A model generated the notes under the pieces. That model did not search any database, had not been told where the DNA came from, and was given only the letters and a program-made list of their open reading frames with translations. Shown one piece after another: positions 1 to 8,661 of a DNA stretch of 64,000 nt. This DNA is from Hahella ganghwensis DSM 17046 (lineage in GTDB: Bacteria; Pseudomonadota; Gammaproteobacteria; Pseudomonadales; Oleiphilaceae): assembly GCF_000376785.1 (NCBI RefSeq), contig NZ_AQXX01000137.1:62001-126000 (forward strand). Reading direction: 5' to 3'. The position numbers and the translations under genes were made by a program. Position 1 is the first letter of the stretch; the number at the start of each line of letters is the position of its first letter.

Positions 1-1630
1 CTCTCAGAGCCGTTGTCCGCTGCCGAACGATCGTTTCAAGTGCCACAGTCCTGCCGGTGAAGAACAGCGCTACCATACCACTCATCACCGAAAACAATAA
101 TCCCAGCACATAAACCAGCCAGGCACTTAGAGAAAGACGACTGATATAGTTGTCACGTGTGGGGGCCACCACAAATACCCATTCCCGATCCGCCACAGTA
201 ATCGGGATCTTCCACAGCACTTCAGATTCAAAGACGTCGCTTTCCTTTACCGGCAGAGGTTCGAATTTGCCCAGTTGAGTGATTTTAGACTGGTATAACA
301 CTTCGGATTCCTTGCCGGTTTCCTCTGTATCCAGAACACGAACATAGAATCCACTGAAGCCCTGGCTTTCAAAGAATTGTTCAAGCAATTGACCAATTTT
401 AGTCACCGCCGTGAAATAGCCTTCAGCCTCGACACTGTCACCACTGAACTTGGGAAAAAAGATCAGAATTCCCGGCTGCTTTCCATCGTCTTGAACGAGA
501 TTGATCCTTTCGGTAATCACCGGCTTCATTATTTTCGACGCTTTTTCCAGAGCCGCCTTTCGTACCGGGTTCGCGGCGGTATCATACCCCAGAGCATTCT
601 CGTTGCCCTTGTAGGGCATTATGAACTGCACCGGAACTGCAACTTCATCCCTTGAAGGTACCAGACGGCCGTCAACTCGTTTTCTAATGCCAGTGTCCAC
701 GCCATAGTCTCGCTGCAGGACAAACTCCACGTACTCCCGTAAACGGGAGTTAACCACAGGATTCCAGGACAACGCCTGAAGGTTGTCATAGCGATCCAGT
801 AACCATCCAACCTGCACCTCAAAAGCACCACGGGAACTTCTTTGCAGCAATCCCAGATGTCTCCCCACGGTTTCAAGAACCCCGATCTGCGCTTTCATGG
901 ACTGCTCAAAAGTAATCACCATGGCAGAAGCTTCCGTTTCAAGGCGCAGCCGTGCGTTGTTTTCTTCGGAACTTCGGGCGTAGTAGAAACCTACAGTAGC
1001 CAGAATAAAGGTAATCACCAGCGTCAGCGACACCACCAAACGTCGGGACTTCCACATGCTCACCGGGCGAAGAGCCCAAACCAAAATCAAAGGTCCGAAG
1101 ATAGCCGCACCAATCGAATCGCCCAACCACCAGACCGCCCAGTTCTGGGGAAAAGATTCTACAGGCATCAAACCCGCTGTCGTCAGAGCCGTACACCCAA
1201 CCGTGGCACTCACCAAACAGCTTACAGGTCCCGTTAGTATGATAAACAGAAATATGAGATACAGATCGGAGAGCGTATTAGGATAGCGACCATACCGCAT
1301 CACCAGATAACGACTCAGCATCGCCTGAATCGCGGCCCCCACGCCAATCAGAGAAAGTAATGCCACCTGATCCAGAGCCACTCCGGTGTTGGAGTTTTCC
1401 AGCGTCACTGTGTAATTGACAAGAAAAGATCCAAGCCAGATCCCGAAACCTTGCCGATAACCTCCGATCAATACCGCAGCCAGCGCGATACCGGAAGGAA
1501 TCCAGACAGCTGTGGCATAAGCACTGTCCGCCGCGAAAGCCAAACCCAGACGCCCGGTCACGAAATAGACAACGGCAGTCAGTAATATCCACGAATTCTG
1601 CGGAGGTCGTGTCGTTTCCGACTCGGTCAT
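1..1630 (-). CDS. MASE1-CHASE membrane sensor protein (partial, C-terminus outside window)
   Basis: The frame is open from an ATG at 1630 to the left edge (about 543 codons), so only the N-terminal sensory part is seen. Residues 1 to about 205 are a multi-pass hydrophobic region with the A-x-x-x-W-x-P-S-G signature of MASE1 near residue 42. A further membrane helix follows near 215-235. An extracytoplasmic CHASE-type domain (about 240-455) contains the typical F-E-V-Q-V-G-W and A-L-S-W-N-P-V segments, and a second helix (about 500-525) returns to the cytoplasm. MASE1-CHASE proteins usually end in a histidine kinase or in GGDEF/EAL modules; that output domain lies beyond the window. The gene is divergent from the repair genes at 1927. 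Family assignment is from my own reading of the translated strand. Confidence 0.85.
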   Translation of the reverse strand, partial: MTESETTRPPQNSWILLTAVVYFVTGRLGLAFAADSAYATAVWIPSGIALAAVLIGGYRQGFGIWLGSFLVNYTVTLENSNTGVALDQVALLSLIGVGAAIQAMLSRYLVMRYGRYPNTLSDLYLIFLFIILTGPVSCLVSATVGCTALTTAGLMPVESFPQNWAVWWLGDSIGAAIFGPLILVWALRPVSMWKSRRLVVSLTLVITFILATVGFYYARSSEENNARLRLETEASAMVITFEQSMKAQIGVLETVGRHLGLLQRSSRGAFEVQVGWLLDRYDNLQALSWNPVVNSRLREYVEFVLQRDYGVDTGIRKRVDGRLVPSRDEVAVPVQFIMPYKGNENALGYDTAANPVRKAALEKASKIMKPVITERINLVQDDGKQPGILIFFPKFSGDSVEAEGYFTAVTKIGQLLEQFFESQGFSGFYVRVLDTEETGKESEVLYQSKITQLGKFEPLPVKESDVFESEVLWKIPITVADREWVFVVAPTRDNYISRLSLSAWLVYVLGLLFSVMSGMVALFFTGRTVALETIVRQRTTALR

Positions 1631-1926
1631 TGCAAGACTCTTATCAAATGAATGAGACTTTTATTAAATGAAGATTCCTGTCACGTCTTTGTGTAAACAT
1701 TTAACAGCATCCCTGTCTATCGATCATGCGGGTATTAACTTCTTATCTGCCACGTGAATCGGCATGCTATTAGTTTAGACCCGGATCGAATATTTTCCTG
1801 TCGACCCAAGCGATTAATTACGCAACCCGATCGCTCAATACTTGAAATAGATACTTGAATGACCCAGGCAAAATCCAGTTCCGATTCTGGCGAGATTATC
1901 ATCTGACTTCAGGCTATGATGCCTCC
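1631..1926. other. Divergent intergenic region between sensor gene and ada-alkA
   Basis: About 300 bases separate the two divergent starts. The region is AT-rich and must hold promoters for both genes. At 1815-1825 the sequence AATTACGCAA loosely resembles the AATT...GCAA pattern of Ada-bound promoters, but the spacing is shorter than in Escherichia coli. I see no additional gene. Confidence 0.4.
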
Positions 1927-3399
1927 ATGAAACTAGATCACAACACATGTTATTCAGCGCTTCTCAGCCGCGATTCAAGGTTCGATGGAAGATTTTTCGT
2001 CGGCGTTTCTTCCACCGGTATCTATTGTCGACCTGTTTGCCGAGTGAAAACGCCCAAGCAGATCAATACCCACTATTTCACCAGCGCCGCAGCGGCCGAA
2101 AAAGCGGGCTATCGCCCCTGCCTGCGTTGTCGGCCAGAGCTGGCACCTGGGCTCGCCCCTTTGGATAGTGGCAATACTCTTGCCCAGACGGCCAAAGAGA
2201 TGATTGATAAAGGGGCATTACAGGAACATTCCACCAACCAGTTGGCGGCCAGGCTGGGGATCAGCGATCGCTACCTGAGGAAGATTTTTAATACAGCCTT
2301 CGGCGTCAGCCCGCTGGAATACAACCACTCCAGGCGTTTACTGCTGGCCCGGCATCTTCTGCTGGACTCAGGTCTAAGCATTAGCGACATTGCGCTGGCA
2401 GCCGGATTTAACAGCATCAGACGATTTAACAGCGCCTTCAAGGAAACCTATCGCCAGGCTCCATCTGCTTTTAAACGCCAGCCAGGAAAGCATGGCAACC
2501 ATGTAGAGGAATCCATTTACCTCGAACTGGCTTACCGGGCTCCCTTTGCCTGGGAAGCATTCCGGGACTTCCTGAAACCACGCCTGATTACCGGCGTTGA
2601 AAACGTGGATGAGCATAGCTATCGCCGCACCCTGCGTTTTATCGATGGTAACGGAACAATCCTTCAGGGATGGCTCGAGATACGCCACTTACCAAAAAAG
2701 ACCCGATTTGGCATCACCTTGTCACTTTCCCTGCTTCCCCAGCTAAGCTGGCTAAAAAACCGTATTCATCACTTTCTGGATTTATCCAACAATCCACTAG
2801 AAACGGCGACATTTTTTCAGGAGAAATCCGAAACCGTGGAGGAATGGGAGGAAGGCTTGCGTGTACCAGGCTGCTTTTCAGGTTTTGAAACTGGCGTCCG
2901 CGCGATTCTTGGCCAACAAATTACCGTGGCAGCGGCCATCAAAAAGCTAGGACAGTTCACTGAGGCATTTGGGACTCCCATTGATACGCCATTTCCCGAG
3001 TTAAACAGAGCTTTTCCTGCACCATCCGACATCCCGGATATCTCAATTGATCAGATCGCTTCATTGGGCATCATTCGTCAACGAGCTCAGGCAATAAGAC
3101 TGCTGGCAGAAAAAAATTTCGAGGACTCCATGCTCCTGGAACCAGGACTACACACAGACACCCAGATCCAGCAGTTGCTTGAAATCAAAGGGATTGGCGA
3201 GTGGACAGCACAGTATATCGCCATGCGCGGCCTGGGTTGGACAGATGCTTTTCCCGCTGGTGACGTTGGAGTGCTGAAAGCACTTTCCCAACGCCACGGG
3301 AGAGAAATAAAAACGCCCGAAGCAAAAACCATGTCAGACCAGTGGCGTCCATGGCGCAGCTATATGACCATGTACCTTTGGCGCCAGTTGGCTAACTGA
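1927..3399 (+). CDS. Ada-AlkA type fusion: methyl-phosphotriester-sensing AraC regulator with DNA-3-methyladenine glycosylase II
   Basis: The 490-residue protein has three modules. Residues 1-75 form the Ada zinc domain with four cysteines (C34, C38, C65, C68); C34 is expected to accept a methyl group from phosphotriesters. Residues about 85-185 are an AraC-type double helix-turn-helix. Residues about 195-490 are an AlkA-like glycosylase with a helix-hairpin-helix (G-I-G-E-W-T-A) and the catalytic aspartate at about 446 (P-A-G-D-V-G-V). It would sense methylation damage, activate transcription and excise alkylated bases. The frame is open upstream to a TTG at 1855, but the family N-terminus fits the ATG at 1927. 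The next gene encodes the partner methyltransferase Ogt, making an adaptive-response pair. Confidence 0.93.
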   Translation: MKLDHNTCYSALLSRDSRFDGRFFVGVSSTGIYCRPVCRVKTPKQINTHYFTSAAAAEKAGYRPCLRCRPELAPGLAPLDSGNTLAQTAKEMIDKGALQEHSTNQLAARLGISDRYLRKIFNTAFGVSPLEYNHSRRLLLARHLLLDSGLSISDIALAAGFNSIRRFNSAFKETYRQAPSAFKRQPGKHGNHVEESIYLELAYRAPFAWEAFRDFLKPRLITGVENVDEHSYRRTLRFIDGNGTILQGWLEIRHLPKKTRFGITLSLSLLPQLSWLKNRIHHFLDLSNNPLETATFFQEKSETVEEWEEGLRVPGCFSGFETGVRAILGQQITVAAAIKKLGQFTEAFGTPIDTPFPELNRAFPAPSDIPDISIDQIASLGIIRQRAQAIRLLAEKNFEDSMLLEPGLHTDTQIQQLLEIKGIGEWTAQYIAMRGLGWTDAFPAGDVGVLKALSQRHGREIKTPEAKTMSDQWRPWRSYMTMYLWRQLAN

Positions 3400-3449
3400 T
3401 AACCGGGAACCAGAACCACTAAAGTCGTGATTTACTCAGGCAAAACAGA

Positions 3450-3980
3450 ATGAATACAAAATCGGATCTACAACAGCGCCTTTACCAGGATATAGACTCT
3501 CCCCTTGGAAGAATCAGGCTGGTGACTGATGGCCAGGGACTGACAGGCTGCTATTTCCATGGCCAGAAATATTTCCCGGTTCTGACCGAAGGCTGGGAAC
3601 CTGGCCATCACCATGTGCTGGAACAGACACATAGCTGGCTCCTGCGTTATTTTCATCGCCAACCCGGAGAAGACTTCCCCTCTATGGAAGAACTTTCTCT
3701 GACTCCGAAAGGCACCGATTTTCAACAACAGGTCTGGCAGGTACTACTACGCATACAGCCCGGCACCACCTGGATCTATAGTGATCTTGCTGTTGAACTG
3801 CATCATCCGTCAGCAACCCGCGCCGTGGCAGCGGCAATCGGTAAGAATCCAATTTCCGTTATTATTCCCTGCCACCGGGTGATCGGCAAAAATCGGTCTT
3901 TAACAGGTTACGCCGGTGGACTGGACAGAAAACATGCATTACTGGAACTTGAGGGAGCCTTCTCTCAGTCTTTGCTCTGA
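3450..3980 (+). CDS. ogt: Methylated-DNA--[protein]-cysteine S-methyltransferase
   Basis: This 176-residue protein repairs O6-alkylguanine by irreversible transfer of the alkyl group to its own cysteine. The active-site P-C-H-R-V is at residues 140-144 with acceptor C141. The preceding R-A-V-A-A-A-I-G-K-N-P helix segment is the usual DNA-binding and asparagine hinge region. Length and the short N-terminal domain match the Ogt/MGMT family. It starts 50 bases after the ada-alkA stop and is probably co-transcribed with it, so direct reversal and base excision of alkyl damage would be expressed together. Confidence 0.95.
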   Translation: MNTKSDLQQRLYQDIDSPLGRIRLVTDGQGLTGCYFHGQKYFPVLTEGWEPGHHHVLEQTHSWLLRYFHRQPGEDFPSMEELSLTPKGTDFQQQVWQVLLRIQPGTTWIYSDLAVELHHPSATRAVAAAIGKNPISVIIPCHRVIGKNRSLTGYAGGLDRKHALLELEGAFSQSLL

Positions 3981-4179
3981 TCTGAAAAGTAACTATCGTC
4001 AGCCTGACTAAACAACAATCTGGCTGATATTTACCAATAGAAACTATCAACATTAGAAGCAACCAACAAGCCGTTAAGGCAAAAAACGATCTATCGGACG
4101 ACCCTCTACCTACTGATAGATTGCCTATTGATAAAGACATTCATTGATAGCATGTGCATCCAAGAGTGAGATTTTCAAG

Positions 4180-5053
4180 GTGACAGCAAAAGACAGCCTG
4201 ACGTTAACCTTCCTGGCTTCTATCTGGGGAGCGTCCTTCCTATTCATGCGTGTATCCGTACCGGATTTTGGCCCTATTGTCATGATCCAACTTAGAATTG
4301 GCATCGCCGCAATGTGTCTGTTGCCATTCTTAATCTGGTACTACCGGGACAAAATTGAATGGAAGAAGTTGCCTCATTTCGTTGTCCTTGGTATTACTAA
4401 CTCTGCCCTCCCCTTTACTTTATTGGGTTTTGCCACTGTCCACGTCAGCGCCGGATACACCTCCCTGCTCAATTCCAGTGTCCCCTTATGGAGCGCTATT
4501 GTCGGCGTTATCTGGCTGAACCCGCTGGCAGACCGGCGGTATCATGCTTGGCTTTGCGGGTGTGTTTATTCTGGTGCTCGGTAAAGGCGAGCTTAACTTT
4601 TCCGGTCCAACACTGGCCATTATCGCCTGCACTCTGGCAACGATGAGTTATGGTATTTCAGCCAACTACACCAAGCGCTACCTGACCGGTGTCCACCCGA
4701 TGGTCCTTGCCACTATGAGTCAGGCTACTGCAGCCATTGCCATGTTACCGCTGGCCTGGTACTACTGGCCATCTCAGCCTGTTTCAAGCACTGCCTGGCT
4801 GTCTGTGACCGCGCTGGGCTCAGTGTGTACAGCCTTCGCCTACATTCTGTTTTATGGACTGATCTCACGCATTGGCCCTACTCGCACGGTTTCTGTGACA
4901 TTTCTGGTGCCGGTATTTGCCATGCTCTGGGGATATCTGTTCCTGGCTGAACAGGTGACAACCTACATGATGGTTGGTTGCCTCGTTATTCTGATAGGCA
5001 CTGCCTTTACCATCGGACTGATTACTCCCGCCAAAATAAGATCGATCGGTTAA
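4180..5053 (+). pseudogene. EamA/DMT-family transporter, frameshifted
   Basis: Two overlapping reading frames together encode one ten-helix EamA-type drug/metabolite transporter. The first frame (usable GTG at 4180, open to 4584) carries the first EamA repeat, ending ...I-V-G-V-I-W-L-N. The second (from about 4520, with ATG at 4544, to 5053) resumes at G-I-M-L-G-F-A-G-V and carries the second repeat. By comparison with the family, the joint near 4520-4545 is about four residues short, so a small out-of-frame deletion fits better than a single miscalled base. Unless the ribosome shifts frame, no full transporter is made. The substrate cannot be inferred. Confidence 0.8.
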
Positions 5054-5123
5054 ATTAACCCTTGCTGCTTTCTGGCTCTACTTATAGTTCCCCAGAGTTC
5101 TAATTCTAGTCTCTCATTATGAC

Positions 5124-5153
5124 AAAGCCTCTCACGCCGGTGGTGAGGCTTTT
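5124..5153 (+). terminator. Rho-independent terminator after the EamA gene
   Basis: AAAGCCTC pairs with GAGGCTTT around a GC-rich loop that can extend the stem through CAC/GTG, and a T-run follows. It is flanked by an A-run, so it could also work on the minus strand. It insulates the arsenic operon from upstream transcription. Confidence 0.8.
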
Positions 5154-5188
5154 TACCTGAATATTCTCCCCGCCTACCAAAAAACAGG

Positions 5189-5217
5189 TTGCGAAGTCAC
5201 TCTTTTGCATGCAATAT
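5189..5217 (+). promoter_or_regulatory. Candidate promoter of the arsenic operon
   Basis: TTGCGA (5189-5194) and CAATAT (5212-5217) are separated by 17 bases, giving a sigma70-type promoter. Transcription would start near 5224, inside the first arsR operator, and leave a short leader before the ATG at 5248. Confidence 0.5.
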
Positions 5218-5249
5218 ACGGAAGTCCATATATACGGAAATCCATATAT
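5214..5249. promoter_or_regulatory. Two tandem ArsR-type palindromic operators
   Basis: Two nearly identical 20-base imperfect palindromes, ATATACGGAAGTCCATATAT (5214-5233) and ATATACGGAAATCCATATAT (5230-5249), overlap by four bases and are phased 16 bases apart. The first covers the -10 element and likely start site; the second runs into the arsR start codon. This is the expected layout for autorepression by an ArsR dimer released by arsenite or a trivalent organoarsenical. Confidence 0.7.
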
Positions 5250-5628
5250 GAAACCAACAGAGTTATTTAAAGCCCTGGCCGATGACACCCGACTGAAAGC
5301 GGTCAGCCTGATTCTGATCAACGGCGAATTGTGCGTCTGCGATCTGGTTACTGCCCTGAATCTCAGTCAACCAAAGATTTCCAGGCACTTAGCCCAACTC
5401 AAAGCATCAGGTATTCTTCTCGACAGAAAACAGAAGCAATGGGTGTATTACCGTCTTAACCCTGCAATTCCAGCATGGTTTGATCAGGTACTAAAGCTGA
5501 CGGTAGCTGGCAATGAGGCATTGATTACGGAGGCCAGACAACGTCTTTCCAGCCAAAACTGCTGCGACGAACTCCCCGTGGATATTTCTAACCCGGACTC
5601 TTCATCCGGCTGCCGGACGACTCTCTGA
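5248..5628 (+). CDS. arsR: ArsR-family arsenic-responsive repressor
   Basis: This winged-helix SmtB/ArsR repressor of 126 residues contains the E-L-C-V-C-D-L metal-binding motif in the recognition-helix region (vicinal cysteines) and an N-C-C pair near the C-terminus that may add thiol ligands. L-S-Q-P-K-I-S-R-H-L-A-Q-L is the DNA-recognition helix. The ATG at 5248 gives the usual M-K-P-T-E-L-F-K-A-L-A-D-D-T-R-L start. An earlier in-frame ATG at 5209 would put the operators inside the coding region and lies upstream of the predicted transcription start. It heads the arsR-arsI-GAPDH-arsJ operon. Confidence 0.93.
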   Translation: MKPTELFKALADDTRLKAVSLILINGELCVCDLVTALNLSQPKISRHLAQLKASGILLDRKQKQWVYYRLNPAIPAWFDQVLKLTVAGNEALITEARQRLSSQNCCDELPVDISNPDSSSGCRTTL

Positions 5629-5695
5629 GAAGTCCGGCCAAACTGAAGATCATTGACACAACCAGGCAGTAAACCGTCATTGAATATCAATAATC

Positions 5696-5717
5696 AATAT
5701 TCGAAAAACCGAATATT
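5696..5717. promoter_or_regulatory. Inverted repeat upstream of arsI
   Basis: AATATTCG (5696-5703) and CGAATATT (5710-5717) are perfect 8-base arms around an AAAAAC spacer, ending just before the arsI ribosome-binding site AGGAG. It could be a second regulator site or an RNA hairpin tuning arsI translation. Confidence 0.45.
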
Positions 5718-5729
5718 AGGAGCTTTACC

Positions 5730-6203
5730 ATGAAGCGCATGCATATTCACCTCACCGTCAAAGATCTGGACCAGAGCATACAGTTCTACAACAGCCTCTT
5801 TTCCACAGAACCGGCTTTGGTCAAGGACGATTACGCTAAATGGATGCTGGATGATCCCAGAATTAATTTTGCGGTATCTACCCGCAGTCAAAAGACCGGG
5901 TTGGATCACTTGGGTCTGCAGGCAGAATCAGAATCGGAACTGAAACAAATCGGCAGTAATATGAAAGCGGCCGACCAGCCCATGGTGGATGAAGAAGGAG
6001 CCACCTGCTGCTATGCACGCTCCAATAAACACTGGACCGTTGATCCTGACGGAATTGCCTGGGAAGGATTCCATAGCCTTGAATCAATTCCAACCTATGG
6101 AAAGGGTGGGCCGATAGCAGACAAATCGCAGGATGAAGCCTCCGAACAAAACGCTTGCTGCATCGGGAAACCAGAATCGGTATCCGCTAACCGCTGCTGC
6201 TGA
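5730..6203 (+). CDS. arsI: ArsI-type C-As lyase (vicinal-oxygen-chelate fold)
   Basis: This 157-residue protein matches the ArsI/CadI family of Fe(II) dioxygenases that cleave the carbon-arsenic bond of trivalent methyl- or aryl-arsenicals, giving arsenite. Candidate metal ligands are H5, H60 and E112; C93-C94 form the vicinal thiol pair that binds trivalent arsenic. The C-terminal tail carries two further Cys-Cys pairs (143-144 and 156-157), a feature that varies in the family. The ATG at 5730 follows a clear AGGAG. Its place between arsR and arsJ supports arsenic rather than cadmium as substrate. Confidence 0.9.
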   Translation: MKRMHIHLTVKDLDQSIQFYNSLFSTEPALVKDDYAKWMLDDPRINFAVSTRSQKTGLDHLGLQAESESELKQIGSNMKAADQPMVDEEGATCCYARSNKHWTVDPDGIAWEGFHSLESIPTYGKGGPIADKSQDEASEQNACCIGKPESVSANRCC

Positions 6204-6210
6204 TTTGCCA

Positions 6211-6232
6211 AAGGGGGCATTACGCCCCCCTT
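6211..6232 (+). terminator. GC-rich hairpin after arsI without a T-run
   Basis: AAGGGGGC and GCCCCCCTT flank a five-base ATTAC loop. With no U-tract behind it, it is more likely an attenuator or 3'-end stabiliser separating arsI from the GAPDH-arsJ pair than a full terminator. Confidence 0.45.
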
Positions 6233-6309
6233 GACCATGAACCTTTACAAGCTTTTTCAAAGACTTTTCAGGAACAGCTTTTCCACGAACAGATTCACAA
6301 GGTAATTCA

Positions 6310-7323
6310 ATGAGTATTCGAGTAGGCATCAACGGATTCGGCCGTATGGGTCGGCTGGCTTTGCGGGCAGCATGGGGTAACCCTGAAATTGAGTTTGTTC
6401 ACATCAACGATCCGGCAGAAAACCCGGAAGTCCACGCCCACCTTCTTCAATTTGACTCCATTCACGGACGCTGGGACCAAACGGTCACCCATGATCAGAA
6501 TCAACTGATCATTAGTCATCACCCTATCCGCTTCACCCAGAACAAAAACATTGTCGATACGGACTGGAGCCAGTGCGACATCGTGCTCGAATGTTCCGGC
6601 GTCATGCGGAAAAAAGAATTACTCCAGCAATACCTTCATCAGGGTGTAAAAAAAGTCATCGTCAGTGCACCGGTCAAAGAGGAAGGCATTCTTAATATCG
6701 TCATGGGCGTCAATGACGAAGTCTATCTACCAGACCAGCATCACATAGTCACAGCCGCATCCTGTACCACCAACTGCCTGGCCCCTGTGGTCAAAGTCCT
6801 GCATGAGTCTCTGGGAATACATCACGGTTCCATGACCACCATTCACGATCTCACCAATACCCAAACGATTGTGGATGCACCTCATAAAGACTTACGCAGA
6901 GCCAGAGCCTGCAGCATGAGCCTGATCCCCACCACTACGGGATCCGCAACAGCCATTACCCGGATCTTTCCCGAACTCGAAGGTCGCCTGAATGGCCACG
7001 CCATCAGAGTCCCGCTACTCAATGCCTCTTTAACCGACTGTGTATTTGAAGTAAAAAAGCCGACCACTGCCGAAGAGGTGAACGCCCTGTTCCGACAGGC
7101 CTCAGAGAAACAGTTAAAAGACATTCTGGGCTATGAAGACAGACCGCTGGTGTCAATCGATTACCGCACGGACCCACGCTCTTCCATCATTGACGGACTT
7201 TCCACTCTGGTCATCAATAGTACCCAAGTGAAAGTATATGCCTGGTATGACAATGAATGGGGGTACGTCAACAGGATGGGTGAGCTCGCAGTTAAACTGG
7301 GTCGCCATTTAAACAGCCGGTAG
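6310..7323 (+). CDS. ArsJ-associated glyceraldehyde-3-phosphate dehydrogenase
   Basis: This 337-residue type I GAPDH has an N-terminal Rossmann motif ([10 protein letters not shown]), catalytic C152 in the A-S-C-T-T-N motif and H179. Its neighbours show it is the arsenate-resistance paralogue: GAPDH accepts arsenate in place of phosphate and makes 1-arseno-3-phosphoglycerate, which ArsJ exports before it hydrolyses. Residues D-P-A-E-N-P-E after the second beta strand are typical of this branch. The gene ends 26 bases before arsJ and the two are almost certainly one transcript. Confidence 0.92.
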   Translation: MSIRVGINGFGRMGRLALRAAWGNPEIEFVHINDPAENPEVHAHLLQFDSIHGRWDQTVTHDQNQLIISHHPIRFTQNKNIVDTDWSQCDIVLECSGVMRKKELLQQYLHQGVKKVIVSAPVKEEGILNIVMGVNDEVYLPDQHHIVTAASCTTNCLAPVVKVLHESLGIHHGSMTTIHDLTNTQTIVDAPHKDLRRARACSMSLIPTTTGSATAITRIFPELEGRLNGHAIRVPLLNASLTDCVFEVKKPTTAEEVNALFRQASEKQLKDILGYEDRPLVSIDYRTDPRSSIIDGLSTLVINSTQVKVYAWYDNEWGYVNRMGELAVKLGRHLNSR

Positions 7324-7349
7324 CAACGAGGAAGAAGGCTAAGGGTTTT

Positions 7350-8561
7350 ATGCTGAGCAACTTGTCAAATGACATCCGCCAGTACCTGATCATTACAGGA
7401 AACTACTGGGCATTCACGCTGACTGACGGCGCCCTGAGAATGCTGGTGGTGCTGCACTTCCATGGACTGGGGTTCTCTCCTCTGGATATTGCCCTGCTGT
7501 TTCTTTTTTACGAATTCTTTGGAGTCGTCACCAATCTAATTGGCGGATGGCTGGGTGCCAGAATCGGGTTGAACCGCACCATGAATATCGGTCTGGCCCT
7601 GCAGATTGTGGCACTGCTCATGCTGACGACACCTGCCAGCTGGCTAACCATTCCCTGGGTGATGGTGGCGCAAGCGCTTTCTGGTATCGCCAAAGACCTG
7701 AATAAAATGAGCGCCAAAAGTGCCGTAAAGTCTCTGATTCCCAAAGAAGCCCCAGGACAACTGTTTAAATGGGTCGCCTTTCTCACCGGCTCCAAGAATG
7801 CACTGAAAGGAATTGGCTTCTTTCTCGGTGGACTCTTACTCAGCACCCTGGGTTTCCAGGGGGCGCTGACAGCCATGGCGTGCGCGCTATTTCTTTGCTG
7901 GATATCCAGTATCCTCCTGCTGCAAAAAGATCTCGGCAAGTCATCCAGCAAACCCAAATTCCGAGAGATTTTTTCCAAGAGCCGTGCGGTCAATATCCTC
8001 TCTGGGGCTCGGCTTTGTCTGTTTGCCTCAAGGGATGTCTGGTTCGTTGTCGCCCTGCCCGTGTTTCTCAGTGAATCATTCCACTGGAACTTCTGGCAGA
8101 CAGGCGGCTTCCTTGCCCTGTGGATCATTGGTTACGGTATTGTACAATCCCTGGCCCCCAGGCTTCTCTCACGTTCAGGCTCAAAGCCCAGGCATAAAGA
8201 GTCCGTTGTCCTCTGGGCAGGCCTGCTGGCCGTCATACCCGCAGCAATGGGAGGTGCACTTTACCTGCATCTGAACCCTTACTTTGTGGTCATCGGCGGG
8301 CTTTTGGCATTTGCCATCGTATTTGCGATCAATTCTGCCCTGCACAGCTTTCTGATTGTCCATTTTGCCTCCGAAGAAGGCACCTCATTGGATGTTGGCT
8401 TTTACTACATGGCCAATGCCATGGGACGCCTCATCGGGACGGTGCTTTCCGGCACCATTTTCCAGGTTTATGGCCTCACTGCCTGCCTGCTGGTCTCTGC
8501 CGGATTTCTCGCCACCACCACATTGATCTCGCTGGCACTGCCGGACACAACAGAAAAATGA
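7350..8561 (+). CDS. arsJ: ArsJ organoarsenical efflux permease (MFS)
   Basis: This 403-residue, roughly 12-helix major-facilitator protein carries the ArsJ signature near the N-terminus (N-Y-W-A-F-T-L-T-D-G-A-L-R-M) and the conserved S-G-I-A-K-D-L-N-K-M-S-A-K-S cytoplasmic loop. It exports 1-arseno-3-phosphoglycerate made by the adjacent GAPDH, which gives arsenate resistance without an arsenate reductase. Together with arsI the operon handles both inorganic arsenate and methylated or aryl arsenicals. Start ATG follows an AAGG sequence. Confidence 0.95.
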   Translation: MLSNLSNDIRQYLIITGNYWAFTLTDGALRMLVVLHFHGLGFSPLDIALLFLFYEFFGVVTNLIGGWLGARIGLNRTMNIGLALQIVALLMLTTPASWLTIPWVMVAQALSGIAKDLNKMSAKSAVKSLIPKEAPGQLFKWVAFLTGSKNALKGIGFFLGGLLLSTLGFQGALTAMACALFLCWISSILLLQKDLGKSSSKPKFREIFSKSRAVNILSGARLCLFASRDVWFVVALPVFLSESFHWNFWQTGGFLALWIIGYGIVQSLAPRLLSRSGSKPRHKESVVLWAGLLAVIPAAMGGALYLHLNPYFVVIGGLLAFAIVFAINSALHSFLIVHFASEEGTSLDVGFYYMANAMGRLIGTVLSGTIFQVYGLTACLLVSAGFLATTTLISLALPDTTEK

Positions 8562-8661
8562 CAGGCATGGGCTCCACGATAGGTTATAATCCCACCCGAA
8601 ATGACAATGATCGCAACAACCTGTTGCAGGCCGAACCAAATCACAGAAACCCAAGCTGTCC

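Noticed and set aside
1278..1592. Closed 104-codon minus-strand frame at the left end
   Set aside because: The real gene is the open frame from 1630 to the window edge, which gives MASE1 and CHASE signatures; this frame is a shadow.
7508..8128. Minus-strand frame of 206 codons
   Set aside because: It is the reverse strand of arsJ, with Arg/Pro/Ser-rich composition typical of a shadow frame.
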